Source: Paenibacillus macquariensis
Lineage (GTDB): Bacteria; Bacillota; Bacilli; Paenibacillales; Paenibacillaceae
NCBI RefSeq assembly: GCF_900156375.1
Contig: NZ_FTNK01000008.1
Coordinates: 186,001 to 250,000 of the forward strand
Reading direction: 5' to 3'
DNA: 64,000 nt
The position numbers and the translations under genes were made by a program. Shown piece after piece: positions 1-8,999 of this stretch; the first letter of the stretch is position 1, and every line of letters starts with the position of its first letter. The notes beneath the pieces are model-generated. The model saw only the letters and a program-made list of their open reading frames with translations, made no database searches and was not told where the DNA came from.

Positions 1-32
1 ATAAAGCTAAGGAAAACAGACCATTTTTTCAT
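1..32 (-). CDS. N-terminal fragment of a probable exported protein (cut by window edge)
   Basis: An ATG at 32 reading leftwards gives MKKWSVFLSF before the window ends. A GAGGAG ribosome site (complement of 39-44) lies six bases upstream, which strongly supports a real start. Two lysines followed by hydrophobic residues look like the beginning of a signal peptide or membrane segment. Nothing more can be said about function. Confidence 0.55.
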   Translation of the reverse strand, partial: MKKWSVFLSF

Positions 33-505
33 ATCATACTCCTCAATGTTTATTGGTTTCTGATCTTATAACTAACGGATGTATAGGATCTAGTAGGTTA
101 GACGTAAACGATTGGAGAAAAGTTGTGAATAAACCAAATTATAGAAATAAACACAATTGCCAACATCATTTCTTATTTAAAAGTGAAGAGTGAAAATGGA
201 TTCGATTAAGCATATCGAGTGATCGTTGTTCCTGATTTCAATATAAATGTTTCTTTTCTGATGGAGGAATACAAAGTCATGGGTCAGATGATGCTATAAT
301 AGAAGAGAGTATGAATTCACTTGTTGAAAAAAGAGGAATATAGCATGTAATGAATATATCTAATTGGATAGATTGAACTAAAGACGAATGCTCATATTCA
401 TGATATATTCTAGAATTATTGAGTATGGGGAGTAAGAACTTTGGTTCAATCTATTGGGAAAGTGAAATAAGTAACTCAACATACGAAAAACTATGGAGTG
501 ATGAT
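33..505. other. Intergenic region without a recognisable gene
   Basis: AT-rich spacer between the leftward partial gene and the rightward small gene at 506. It should hold two divergent promoters, but I could not assign convincing -35/-10 pairs. An upstream in-frame TTG at 419 could extend the small gene, but it has no ribosome site and the ATG at 506 does. Confidence 0.4.
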
Positions 506-718
506 ATGAGTAAAGCTAAGGGTGGAACAGGCAGAGGAACAGGTAGTAAAGGTTGGACGCGCTGGAACAAGACGGATAAGAAACAAATCGTCAAAAAAAA
601 CTACGGTGCCATTCGAGCTGCTGCTAAAGAGGCAGAAGCTAAAAAGAATAACAACAATAACAATAATAAAGCTGATGCCACTGTTAAAAAACAAAACACT
701 TCTGATGATTTTTTCTAA
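506..718 (+). CDS. Small basic hypothetical protein, Lys/Gly-rich with poly-Asn tail
   Basis: Seventy-residue protein beginning MSKAKGGTGRGTGSKGW. The ATG at 506 has GGAG seven bases upstream, so I prefer it to the in-frame TTG at 419, which has no ribosome site. The N-terminal half is rich in glycine, lysine and tryptophan (GTGRGTGSKGWTRW). The middle is Ala/Lys rich, then a run of seven asparagines precedes the end. There is no signal peptide or membrane segment. A strong terminator follows 23 bases after the stop, so the gene is monocistronic. The charge suggests a nucleic-acid or surface contact, but that is only a guess. Confidence 0.6.
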   Translation: MSKAKGGTGRGTGSKGWTRWNKTDKKQIVKKNYGAIRAAAKEAEAKKNNNNNNNKADATVKKQNTSDDFF

Positions 719-741
719 ACACATGATGGTTATCATGTGAG

Positions 742-779
742 AAACCCCTTGAAGAGTAATATTCTTCAAGGGGTTTTTT
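742..779 (+). terminator. Rho-independent terminator
   Basis: Perfect 14-bp stem (742-755 with 763-776), seven-base loop and trailing T run. It closes the small gene at 506-718. A second short dyad (ACATGAT/ATCATGT) lies just before it at 720-737. Confidence 0.9.
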
Positions 780-921
780 AATCTATTCTAGCAAATAGTC
801 AACATTATTGTTCAACAAGTAACAATTCTTTTACTCGGGGGTTACAATCTATCAAATTTCAACTAGACTATCTATGTTATGGTTGTTATACAGAATCTAC
901 TATAGATAGGAGTTATCACTA

Positions 922-2070
922 GTGTCTTTGAAGAAATTACCGCTTGTTTTGTTATGTATGTTACTTATTGGTCTGTGTACGGTGAATCCGGTTAAGGCAT
1001 TAGATGCCTCTACGTTAAGGCTTAGTATTAATGATGAAGTTAGTGATATTGAAGCTGTCTCTATGAATAATACATTCTATGTTCCTTTGAGAGAGTTGTC
1101 AGAAGCACTACATTTAGAGATGTTAGGGACGGTACATATTGTTACGGTTAAGGGAAATGAAGGTTCGTTGATTGTGTATCAACAAGAGAAAAAGGCTGTT
1201 ATGCCCGATGGAAGAGAAGAGGCGATTCAACCATTTAACCGTAACGGTAAGTTAATGATTCCTGTACGCGTAGTATCTAGCTCTTTCGGATATAGTATCT
1301 CTTATGAATCTCAAGCCAATTTACTTAGGATACAAGATAGTAGGGCTACACTAAGTAAGGATGATTTTATAGCGAAGTACACAGAAGAACTGAAACCGAA
1401 AGAGACGATTGAGAAGCCTGCACAACAACCAACTAAAAAACCAACAGTACCTAAGGGGAAAGTCGTTTATTTAACGTTTGATGATGGGCCGACTGCAACA
1501 ACAGGACAGTTGCTTGATATTTTAGCTAAAAATCAGGTGAAGGCAACGTTCTTTATGATAGGCAACAATGTTCAGAAATATCCAAGTGCAGTAAAGCGAA
1601 CGTTATCTGATGGTCATGCACTTGGATTGCACGGTCTTACGCATGTGAAAGGGAAGTTCTATAAATCTCCAAGCTCGGCGTTAGCTGAAATGGATACAGA
1701 CAATAAGTACATTGAGAAGATTACAGGGGTTAGGTCTACACTCATTCGTCCACCTTATGGAAGTAAGCCGTATTTCACACAAACTTTCCGCAATAAAGTT
1801 CTTGGACAGGGGTATCATTTATGGGACTGGAATGTAGATTCGTTGGATTGGAAATATAAAGAGGCGACTGCCTCGATCTACAACACTGTCATGAATCAGG
1901 TTCATAAATTAGAGAAGTCAAAGACGACACCAATCATTCTTATGCATGATCAGAAACCGACTTTGAAGGCTCTTCCACAGATTATCGCGTCCCTTAAGAA
2001 AGAAGGCTATTCATTCGAGATTATTACCGAAGGAATGACTCCTATTAACTTTTGGGAAGACAAGCGCTAA
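922..2070 (+). CDS. Secreted polysaccharide deacetylase with copper-amine-oxidase-like N-terminal domain
   Basis: Carbohydrate esterase family 4 protein, expected to remove N-acetyl groups from cell-wall or chitin-like glycans outside the cell. Residues 1-26 form a signal peptide ending VKA. Residues about 30-140 resemble the 'copper amine oxidase N-terminal' stalk domain common on Paenibacillus secreted proteins, followed by a Pro/Lys linker. The catalytic domain shows TFDDGP (185-190), the metal-binding pair HGLTH (237-241), RPPYGS (276-281), and a late ILMHD motif near 339-343. The GTG start at 922 has AGGAG about ten bases upstream; the TTG at 928 is too far from it. The gene is monocistronic and ends at a terminator. 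The substrate cannot be read from sequence. Confidence 0.88.
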   Translation: MSLKKLPLVLLCMLLIGLCTVNPVKALDASTLRLSINDEVSDIEAVSMNNTFYVPLRELSEALHLEMLGTVHIVTVKGNEGSLIVYQQEKKAVMPDGREEAIQPFNRNGKLMIPVRVVSSSFGYSISYESQANLLRIQDSRATLSKDDFIAKYTEELKPKETIEKPAQQPTKKPTVPKGKVVYLTFDDGPTATTGQLLDILAKNQVKATFFMIGNNVQKYPSAVKRTLSDGHALGLHGLTHVKGKFYKSPSSALAEMDTDNKYIEKITGVRSTLIRPPYGSKPYFTQTFRNKVLGQGYHLWDWNVDSLDWKYKEATASIYNTVMNQVHKLEKSKTTPIILMHDQKPTLKALPQIIASLKKEGYSFEIITEGMTPINFWEDKR

Positions 2071-2089
2071 TTTCGTAAAAAAAGGACAA

Positions 2090-2130
2090 GAACACAACTT
2101 AAGCTGAACATGCTTGAGTTGTGTTTTTTA
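2090..2130 (+). terminator. Rho-independent terminator
   Basis: Stem AACACAACTTAAGC pairs with GCTTGAGTTGTGTT (one G-T pair), followed by a T run. It ends the deacetylase gene. Confidence 0.88.
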
Positions 2131-2215
2131 TAGTGTTATATCATGATGAACTTGCAGAACCTGAAGCTACGAAGTATAATAGTTCTCTTTTCAAGTATAA
2201 ATGTGAGGTGTCTGT

Positions 2216-3115
2216 GTGCAACAAACGATAGGTATGCGAAATATCAAAACAGCAATAGCTATTTTGGTCTGTCTGATTATTGCTAACTTACTGCAATTAC
2301 AGTATCCATTCTACGCGGCTATTGCGACGGTGATCTCGATGGAGAATTCAGTGACTAACTCTTTTGCAGCGGGAAAAAATCGTGTGATGGGTACCTTTGT
2401 AGGTGCTGGGGCTGGACTCGCTTTTGCCACTATTCAGCCAGAGAATATATGGTTATGTGCGCTAGGTACCATCGTGGCGATTTATATATGTAATCTGCTA
2501 AAGTGGAATAAGTCCATTCCGATTGCTATCATTGTATTCTTGGCTATTATGTTAAATTTACAAGGAGATTCTCCACTTCACTATAGCATCAACCGGATCA
2601 TAGATACGCTGATTGGTGTCGGTGTAGCCGTCATGGTGAATTATTTGGTGTTCCCTCCGAAATATGAGATTAACATTCGTAGAGCACGTAGACTGTTATC
2701 CAAAGAAATGGTGTATATTGTGGATCACCTGATGGCTAAGAAAGAGTTCAATCTAAAGAAACTTAGGGCTCAATTGAGGAAGCTAGAGATGTATCTAGAT
2801 ATCTCCAAGGAAGAATTTCATTTGATCAAAGATGGGGATGATTCATTAGAGCATATCATCGATGAATTCGAATCCTATAAATTGATCTATGAACATTTGA
2901 AAATGATTCAAAAATTAGATGGAGAACAAATTCTGAGTGTAGACAACATGTTGAGGTTGGGAAATTATCACTGTGATGTAAGTGGAGATGAAGAAGTGCT
3001 TCAAAGAGATTCACAATTTATTATTTATAACTATCATATTGATCGTGTTCTTAATGAACTTGAAAGTATGGGGCTTCCGCTACCCTATGGGGCAAAGATG
3101 GAAATGCTCGAATAG
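2216..3115 (+). CDS. Aromatic acid exporter family (ArAE/FUSC-like) membrane protein
   Basis: The 299-residue protein has a hydrophobic N-terminal half with about five to six membrane segments (residues 8-145) and a soluble, charged, probably helical C-terminal half (150-299). This layout matches the small Gram-positive aromatic-acid-exporter proteins. The sequence FYAAIATVISMENSVTNSF followed by GKNRVMGTFVGAGAG near residues 30-65 is typical of that family (the position of the R-x-x-G-T motif). Such proteins are assigned to export of aromatic carboxylates on weak evidence, so the substrate is unknown. The GTG start is supported by GAGGTG just upstream. The next gene begins 55 bases later with its own ribosome site; the two may be co-transcribed. 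Confidence 0.75.
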   Translation: MQQTIGMRNIKTAIAILVCLIIANLLQLQYPFYAAIATVISMENSVTNSFAAGKNRVMGTFVGAGAGLAFATIQPENIWLCALGTIVAIYICNLLKWNKSIPIAIIVFLAIMLNLQGDSPLHYSINRIIDTLIGVGVAVMVNYLVFPPKYEINIRRARRLLSKEMVYIVDHLMAKKEFNLKKLRAQLRKLEMYLDISKEEFHLIKDGDDSLEHIIDEFESYKLIYEHLKMIQKLDGEQILSVDNMLRLGNYHCDVSGDEEVLQRDSQFIIYNYHIDRVLNELESMGLPLPYGAKMEMLE

Positions 3116-3170
3116 GGCTAAGCGGTTAATCAATTCACACAGTATATAGCGACTAAATGGAGGGTTTAAC

Positions 3171-4106
3171 ATGGCAAAAGGTTTATTTACTCAAGGTGTT
3201 ACCGTATTGTTGTCAGAAACAGTGTCTATTCATCAAATTAAGGATGTTCTGCAACAGAAATACGATGTGATGAATGTTAATGAGTCATCCGATAAATGGG
3301 AGTTCAGTGGGCCGAGTTGTATGATTGCATATCGTCCAGAAGTACATGGCATCATAAACATTGATATTATAGATCGGCCGTGGCCTGATCACATGGGTGA
3401 TCCCAAAGAAGAATCCATGTTGTTCGGTGCTTGGTCAATGGGGCATTTCGGTCCTCATACGCATCAGGGGAATCTAGAACGGGCATCTCTACAAGCTTGG
3501 GAATTTCCAGATGCAAAATCAGCTACCGATGCGCATGTCGCTTGTATTCGTATTCGTGTAACCTATGCGGCGGGGCGTGTAAACGAGGAAGCACCTATAT
3601 TACCTGAGGACTATGAGGCTTTCCCAGAGTTACTTCAGATAACGGCAATCGCAAGGGATTTGCTTCGTCTGCCGGAGGCAATTTGCTACTTTAATCCAGC
3701 CGGTGAAAGTTTGGCTTCTGACGCATTAATTGATGAGTTATTTGAGAGATATGAGGAGACGAATCTTGCGCCAATGGAACTATGGTCGAATATTCGTATG
3801 TTTAATTTACCGCAAGAGGATTGGTTGTTAATGGATACCGTTGGAATGGAGCAATTAGATGTGCAGGATCAAGAAATCGTATTTGACCGTAATGTATATG
3901 ATCCTAACGAAGCAGCAGACTTTCTACGAAATATTGCGAACTATTTGATGCAGAATGGTCCAGTAATCCAAGATGGAGATACGATTGATGGCATTGGTGG
4001 CGTGAACTGGCAGGTGTCAATTTCTCCGGAGGGCCTTTCCCAGCCAGTAAGAGAAGTCCTTCATTGGTCTGCACTTGATGGTAAGGAGAGACCGGAATTG
4101 CTATAA
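3171..4106 (+). CDS. DUF4261 domain-containing protein
   Basis: A 311-residue soluble protein without a signal peptide. The N-terminal part has the features I associate with DUF4261: a LFTQGVTVLLS opening, a middle block with DIIDRPWPDHMGDP, and FGAWSMGHFGPHTHQGNLERA around residues 85-105. Its function is unknown. In other bacteria this domain often sits alone or next to stress or polymorphic-toxin-linked genes, and I infer nothing from that here. A GGAGGG-type ribosome site precedes the ATG at 3171. It follows the ArAE-like gene on the same strand. Confidence 0.7.
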   Translation: MAKGLFTQGVTVLLSETVSIHQIKDVLQQKYDVMNVNESSDKWEFSGPSCMIAYRPEVHGIINIDIIDRPWPDHMGDPKEESMLFGAWSMGHFGPHTHQGNLERASLQAWEFPDAKSATDAHVACIRIRVTYAAGRVNEEAPILPEDYEAFPELLQITAIARDLLRLPEAICYFNPAGESLASDALIDELFERYEETNLAPMELWSNIRMFNLPQEDWLLMDTVGMEQLDVQDQEIVFDRNVYDPNEAADFLRNIANYLMQNGPVIQDGDTIDGIGGVNWQVSISPEGLSQPVREVLHWSALDGKERPELL

Positions 4107-4238
4107 CAGGAATGTAAATAGAGTGTGTTCTACTGCTGACTATAGGCTGTTTTCCAATATTTATATGTATGATTCTGCACGAAATGACTCATCATAAGTC
4201 GGTTGGTAGCAATCGATATATAATAGAGGAGGCATTTT

Positions 4239-4868
4239 ATGCAGAATCCAAGTCAGCACGATCAATTGAATAATAATCATTCTTCAGGCATACAGAATAT
4301 CCATCGTGGGGGACATGAGCTGTTAGATATGCATGAAGCATTATCTAGTATCATTGGTCTTTTAGATCAATTTGTGATCTACAGATCATTGGCTAAGGAT
4401 AACGAGCTGTTGACTATTCTGAACCGCCAATACAATTTCATTCTGGCACATTACAATCTGACCGTGGAATGTTTCATATCGGGAGAGAAGCCAAGTCATG
4501 ATACTACGATGTATGCGATGCCCGAAACAGGAATTCAAATTACCTACGGACTTACGCCAAGTCAGCCGAAAAAGCCAGTTCAATCTGTAACTGAAATTAA
4601 AGATGAACAGATTAGTGGATTTATGCTGGGAGCACTTAAAACGAATGCATCACTCCTGACGATGATAACGGCTGAAGTGAATAATCCCGTAGTTCGTCGT
4701 GTGGTAGCTGCTCAAGTAGAGAACTATACTGAGATGGCTTATGAAGTGTTCCTCTACCAGAATAAACATAAATACTATCAAGTAGCCATGTTAGACAATT
4801 CGGATGGTCAGCAAATGTTACATTCTTATGCGCAAGGCACAGCTCAGCCGCAAATCCCTATTCAATAA
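4239..4868 (+). CDS. CotF-like spore coat protein
   Basis: A 209-residue protein with a Gln/Asn/His-rich head (MQNPSQHDQLNNNHSSG) and two helical ferritin-like segments. Typical CotF-family features are HELLDMHEALSSIIGLLDQF (about 27-46) and a distal block ending VENYTEMAYEVFLYQNKHKYYQVAML. The family is deposited in the Bacillus and Paenibacillus spore coat; expression would be in the mother cell under late sigma factors, though I could not recognise a sigma-K or sigma-E promoter. GAGGAGG lies just before the ATG. A stem-loop follows the stop. The family assignment rests on overall pattern rather than a catalytic motif. Confidence 0.72.
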   Translation: MQNPSQHDQLNNNHSSGIQNIHRGGHELLDMHEALSSIIGLLDQFVIYRSLAKDNELLTILNRQYNFILAHYNLTVECFISGEKPSHDTTMYAMPETGIQITYGLTPSQPKKPVQSVTEIKDEQISGFMLGALKTNASLLTMITAEVNNPVVRRVVAAQVENYTEMAYEVFLYQNKHKYYQVAMLDNSDGQQMLHSYAQGTAQPQIPIQ

Positions 4869-4913
4869 ACACAAAAATTAAGAAATGCTTGTTCATAATA
4901 GAATAATTTTGAG

Positions 4914-4952
4914 AAAAAATACCATTGGTTCCTATGCAGTGGTATTTTTTTT
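4914..4952. terminator. Terminator after the coat protein gene
   Basis: AAAAAATACCATTG pairs with CAGTGGTATTTTTT around a short loop (one G-T pair), with T run on the plus strand and A run on the left flank. Confidence 0.8.
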
Positions 4953-5108
4953 GTATAAGCGGATCGCTAAATAAAACTATATTAAATTTCTATATTTTGG
5001 TAATATTAGGATAAGGACATATGAGTTATGTTCTTAATAATTAAGAAACCCAATATAGTTTAAAGTGTATAACAGTAGCTTATCATGTTTATTACGTTTT
5101 AATCACTA

Positions 5109-5130
5109 AAAGTTAAAGCGTTTTAACTTT
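5109..5130. promoter_or_regulatory. Inverted repeat AAAGTTAAA-N4-TTTAACTTT upstream of the metallophosphatase
   Basis: Perfect nine-base arms separated by GCGT, about 95 bases before the phosphatase start. The form is that of a dimeric repressor operator. The 4953-5108 stretch around it is AT-rich and otherwise featureless. No terminator-type T run follows, so a regulatory role is more likely than termination. Confidence 0.4.
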
Positions 5131-5202
5131 GTGAGTTACGGTCAGGGTTTCTTTTATTAGGAGGGGAGGTTTATAAGGAAGATAGGTAAAGAAAAGCCCA
5201 TT

Positions 5203-5229
5203 ATGAAAAAGCGAAGGAGATGCAAATGA
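5203..5229 (+). CDS. Possible eight-codon upstream ORF (MKKRRRCK) overlapping the phosphatase start
   Basis: ATG at 5203 reads MKKRRRCK and stops at TGA 5227-5229, overlapping the ATG at 5226 of the phosphatase as ATGA. Its codons contain the AAGGAG ribosome site of the main gene. It has no good ribosome site of its own, so translation is doubtful. If translated it would couple to the downstream start. Confidence 0.2.
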   Translation: MKKRRRCK

Positions 5230-8200
5230 ATATACTTTCGGGTAAGAAATCGAAGCCAATGTTCTCATTGTTTATGGCAGTTATCGTGTTCATTACATTA
5301 CAGTTTAACGGATTTACATTTGCTGAGGGTGTCGTGGCTCCGAATGCTCCGACAACGCTTGCTGAATGGAAATACGCGTCTAACCCAACGGATCTCGGTA
5401 TATTTCCCGCTAGTGATGGCATTTATAAAGGAAATTCAACGCTTAAAGCTATCCCATCTGGAACGAATTATGACTGGAATGATGATAATAAAGCGATAAG
5501 ATATCAAGGCTGGCAAGAAGAAGTAGGGCAGGATAAATATTGGCTCACGGTAGTTCCAACCAAGAATTATAGCAAAATCACGGTATCCTCAACGCAGCAA
5601 GGTAAGGGTACTACGGGCCCACGTGATTTCAGGGTTCAGTTCAGCACAGATCAGCAAAACTGGTCTAACATAACAGGAGAGGGCACAGACTTGACGGATC
5701 TTGTATTAAGTTCGGGTTCAGAGACTAAGCTGATTAACGCTCCTCTTCCAGAGACGGCTAATAATCAAGAACTATTATATATTCGTTGGCTTGTCAATTC
5801 GAATGTGAGTACTTCGGGTTCTACGATCGGAGATCATGGTTCAAGCCAGTTGATCGGTATTAACGTTCAAGGTCAACTGGAAGAAACGTTACCTCCTTCT
5901 GAAGTAATAGCTCCGAGTCCACCAACGAATAATGGAGCGGCTGAGGCGGCAGTGGTAAAGACGAAACTGGCAGAATGGATTTTTGCAAATGCGGGAACGA
6001 ATGGGGCATTCCCGGCAACAGATGGGACGTTCAAAACCTCATCTACGTTTAAGAACATCGGTGGATATTATGAGGATTATGATAGTAGTCAGAAAGCGGT
6101 AAGTTATCAAGGTTGGAATAGTGGCAATGGTACAAAGTACTGGCAAGCGACTGTGTCAACTAAAGGGTATGACAATATCACGTTATCTTCGCAGCAGAAC
6201 TCTTCAGGTACGGGCCCACGTGATTTCAAAGTGCAAATCAGCACGAACAATACCACATGGACGGATGTACCGAACACGACTTTGAAAATGGTAGTCTCCA
6301 GTTTCAGTTGTGCGAGTAATACGTGCAAATTGGTAGAAGTACCTCTTCCAACGAATGCAGATAATCAGGATGTACTGTATATCAGATGGATTATGAATTC
6401 AAATACCAACACCAACGGATCGAGTGGTATTGGTAGCACTGGTTCCAGTAGAATCAAAGAGGTGAGCGTTTCTGGAAACGCTATCACAGGTGGTCCTGTA
6501 ACTACACCAACCGAAGTGTTATCAAAGTCTCCAACAGCAGGTGCAACGAATGTGGCAGTGGCAGCCCCAGTAACCGTGACCTTCAATAAACCTGTTGCGA
6601 TTAGTATTGGTGCGAGTGTCACGATTGTGGACAATAGCAATGTTCCGTTAGCTTCGGTTACTTCTGAAATTATTAATAATGATACATTGAACATTCTACA
6701 TCCTGCATTTGTGAGCGGGAAAACATACACCGTCAAAGTTCCTAAGGAACTGATTAAAGGAAGAGATGATCAGGTTGTCCTTACGACTGATATATCATGG
6801 AGCTTTACTATAACCGGTGGTGGACCTGTAGTCACGCCAACAGAAGCGTTATCGAAGACGCCAACAGCAGGTGCAACGAATGTGGCAGTGGCAGCTCCGG
6901 TAAGCGTGACCTTTAATAAACCGGTCACAATCAATTCAGGAGCGAGCGTCACGATTGTGGATAGTAGCAATGTAGGCTTAAGTTCCGTTACTACAGAAAT
7001 TATTAATAACACGACATTGAACATCAAGCATGCTGCATTTGTGAGCGGGAAAACGTACACCGTCAAAGTTCCTAAGGAACTGATTAAGGGAAGAGATGAC
7101 CAGGTTGTACTGACAAATGATATATCATGGAGCTTTACAATACAGGGCGCTCAGACGACGCCAATTATACCTAAACTTATTAACATGACATTTAACGGGG
7201 ATGCTAAGACAACTCGTGCCTTCACATGGTACACAGATATTATGGCCAATTCGGTCGTACAGGTCGTAGAAGCTAGCAAAGTTCAAGGAAGTAATTTCCC
7301 AGAGAATGAAGCCTTGGTATTTACAGGCAGTGCTGAGGAAATACAGACCTATGTAACTAAGGCGGATCGGACGGGGAACAAGAAGAAGAAATTTATCACG
7401 CATAAAGCCATTGCTAATAATCTGACACCTGGAACGTTGTACAAATTCCGTGTCGGTAGTGGAGCTTCCGATAGTTGGAGTTCAATTGGATCATTCCAGA
7501 CGGATGCGCTTGGCAATCAGCCATTTCGTTTTATCGTTGGATCTGATTCACAGGCTTCAAGCCAATCATCCTTTGAGCCATGGGCAGATACATTCCGAAA
7601 AGCCATTGCAACGATTGGTGAACCTAAATTTCTAATCAATGCAGGGGACCTTGTAGATAATGGTGATTTGGAAGAGCAGTGGCAGTGGATGCTAGGACTT
7701 CCACAGAATCAACTCCTAAATGTACCTATTGTTCCGGTGCTGGGCGGTCATGAAGTACATGATTATGATGGAGATGAAACAACAGCCAACTCTAACTTTT
7801 ACAATCATTTCAATGTGCCGAAAAAAGTTATAGCCAATACGGATGATGGATCTGTCTATTCCTTCGAATATGGAGATACGCTCATTCTCGTGTTTAACTC
7901 ACAATATGCTGGGAAATTATCGAGCAATGGTAGTGTACAATCCGTAGACCCACAATATACGGCTCAGGTTGAATGGATGAAGAATGCTGTAGCTAAGAGT
8001 AGCGCTAAGTGGAAATTTGTTACCTTCCACAAAGGACCTTATTCAGCTGGTGACAACGCAGGAGAGTATGAGGATGACCGGGTTCAGTTTTACAAAAAAA
8101 ATCTTATTCCTGCATTTGATGAAATGGGGATTGATATGGTATTTGAAGCCCATGATCATATGTATATGAGATCATTCCAAATGCTTAATGATAAGACGAT

Positions 8201-8774
8201 TCCTGTTAATCAATTAACATTTGATGCTCAAGGAAACGCCATAAATCCTAAGGGTACGATTTATCTGATGTCCAATGCATTTGGTGATAAATTCTATACA
8301 AAGTATCCAGGATATAATGACTATTTTGCAGCAATTGATACTCAGCCAAACAAAAAAATGTTTACAGATGTATCGGTATCAAGTGATGTACTTCAATTTA
8401 CGGCTTATACCGCAGCTAAAAGTGACGAGAAGAATGGAGATAATGGCGTAAAAGCTTACGATCATTACGGTATCAAGAGAACGGATACTAAACCTGCGAC
8501 AGTACAGGCTGCGAATGTTGTGGTCAGTAGTAATAAGGCCGTCATCTCATGGAAGGCGCCTGCTGCTGGAGGAGAACCTGTAAGAGGTTTTAGAATTTAC
8601 GAGAAGAATGACAAGGTGAAAACATACTGGAGTGTTTATGTGCCTGTAGAAGCCGGTAAAACGGATTACACCTATACGGTCAACAGTATTAATGCTGCTA
8701 CGAAGTATGATTTTGTGGTGAAAGCCGTCGGTACTCGAATCAACTCAGATCCAGTTGAGGTTAGCACACCTTAA
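5226..8774 (+). CDS. Large secreted purple-acid-type metallophosphoesterase with duplicated adhesive and Ig-like domains
   Basis: About 1182 residues. A signal peptide covers the first 35. Two tandem, about 180-residue, discoidin-like domains follow (each starting LAEW and containing GPRDF and LYIRW; roughly 40-220 and 240-420), then two nearly identical SbsA/Big_5-type Ig-like domains (about 430-530 and 538-640; each starts LSK-PTAGATNVAVAAPV). A purple-acid-phosphatase-type FN3 domain (650-760), the metallophosphatase domain (765-1085) and a C-terminal FN3 domain complete it. Metal motifs seen are VGSDSQ, GDLVDNG, GGHEVHD, FHKGPY and EAHDH. The usual GNH(E/D) asparagine is glycine and the final GHxH is AHDH. 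I place the start at ATG 5226, six bases after AAGGAG; ATG 5220 touches that site. It probably releases phosphate from organic esters outside the cell. Confidence 0.82.
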   Translation: MNILSGKKSKPMFSLFMAVIVFITLQFNGFTFAEGVVAPNAPTTLAEWKYASNPTDLGIFPASDGIYKGNSTLKAIPSGTNYDWNDDNKAIRYQGWQEEVGQDKYWLTVVPTKNYSKITVSSTQQGKGTTGPRDFRVQFSTDQQNWSNITGEGTDLTDLVLSSGSETKLINAPLPETANNQELLYIRWLVNSNVSTSGSTIGDHGSSQLIGINVQGQLEETLPPSEVIAPSPPTNNGAAEAAVVKTKLAEWIFANAGTNGAFPATDGTFKTSSTFKNIGGYYEDYDSSQKAVSYQGWNSGNGTKYWQATVSTKGYDNITLSSQQNSSGTGPRDFKVQISTNNTTWTDVPNTTLKMVVSSFSCASNTCKLVEVPLPTNADNQDVLYIRWIMNSNTNTNGSSGIGSTGSSRIKEVSVSGNAITGGPVTTPTEVLSKSPTAGATNVAVAAPVTVTFNKPVAISIGASVTIVDNSNVPLASVTSEIINNDTLNILHPAFVSGKTYTVKVPKELIKGRDDQVVLTTDISWSFTITGGGPVVTPTEALSKTPTAGATNVAVAAPVSVTFNKPVTINSGASVTIVDSSNVGLSSVTTEIINNTTLNIKHAAFVSGKTYTVKVPKELIKGRDDQVVLTNDISWSFTIQGAQTTPIIPKLINMTFNGDAKTTRAFTWYTDIMANSVVQVVEASKVQGSNFPENEALVFTGSAEEIQTYVTKADRTGNKKKKFITHKAIANNLTPGTLYKFRVGSGASDSWSSIGSFQTDALGNQPFRFIVGSDSQASSQSSFEPWADTFRKAIATIGEPKFLINAGDLVDNGDLEEQWQWMLGLPQNQLLNVPIVPVLGGHEVHDYDGDETTANSNFYNHFNVPKKVIANTDDGSVYSFEYGDTLILVFNSQYAGKLSSNGSVQSVDPQYTAQVEWMKNAVAKSSAKWKFVTFHKGPYSAGDNAGEYEDDRVQFYKKNLIPAFDEMGIDMVFEAHDHMYMRSFQMLNDKTIPVNQLTFDAQGNAINPKGTIYLMSNAFGDKFYTKYPGYNDYFAAIDTQPNKKMFTDVSVSSDVLQFTAYTAAKSDEKNGDNGVKAYDHYGIKRTDTKPATVQAANVVVSSNKAVISWKAPAAGGEPVRGFRIYEKNDKVKTYWSVYVPVEAGKTDYTYTVNSINAATKYDFVVKAVGTRINSDPVEVSTP
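6513..7131 (+). repeat. Tandem ~316-bp duplication encoding two Ig-like (Big_5) domains
   Basis: The two Ig-like domain coding segments (about 6513-6815 and 6829-7131) are nearly identical over long stretches, including GCAACGAATGTGGCAGTGGC and the block encoding SGKTYTVKVPKELIKGRDDQV. They diverge mainly in the central part. This is a recent internal duplication within the phosphatase gene and a likely site of copy-number change. Confidence 0.85.
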
Positions 8775-8811
8775 GCTACTCCCACCTATCAGTGACATGA
8801 GTTATAACCTA

Positions 8812-8837
8812 AAAAGCAGCCCGTAAGGGCTGCTTTT
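8812..8837 (+). terminator. Rho-independent terminator
   Basis: AAAAGCAGCCC-GTAA-GGGCTGCTTTT, a perfect 11-bp stem with tetraloop, 37 bases after the phosphatase stop. Confidence 0.92.
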
Positions 8838-8999
8838 GCCTGTGATTAGAGGTTATAGTGTGATTCAACGAAAAGTGGCTGTTCTTAGGAAAAAAGAATT
8901 AAAGCCATTGTTTACCTTACTTTGAAGTAGTAATAGGGATATATTGGAATAGTGGTGAAGGCGTTGTGGCTTCAAATTTAGAAATGGGGTATTAAAAAA

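Noticed and set aside
491-769. Leftward 92-codon frame over the first small gene
   Set aside because: It is the antisense of the Lys/Asn-rich gene and of its terminator and has no ribosome site.
6365-7066. Leftward frames with repeated MTVYVFPLTNA starts
   Set aside because: They are antisense shadows of the duplicated Ig-like domains of the phosphatase.
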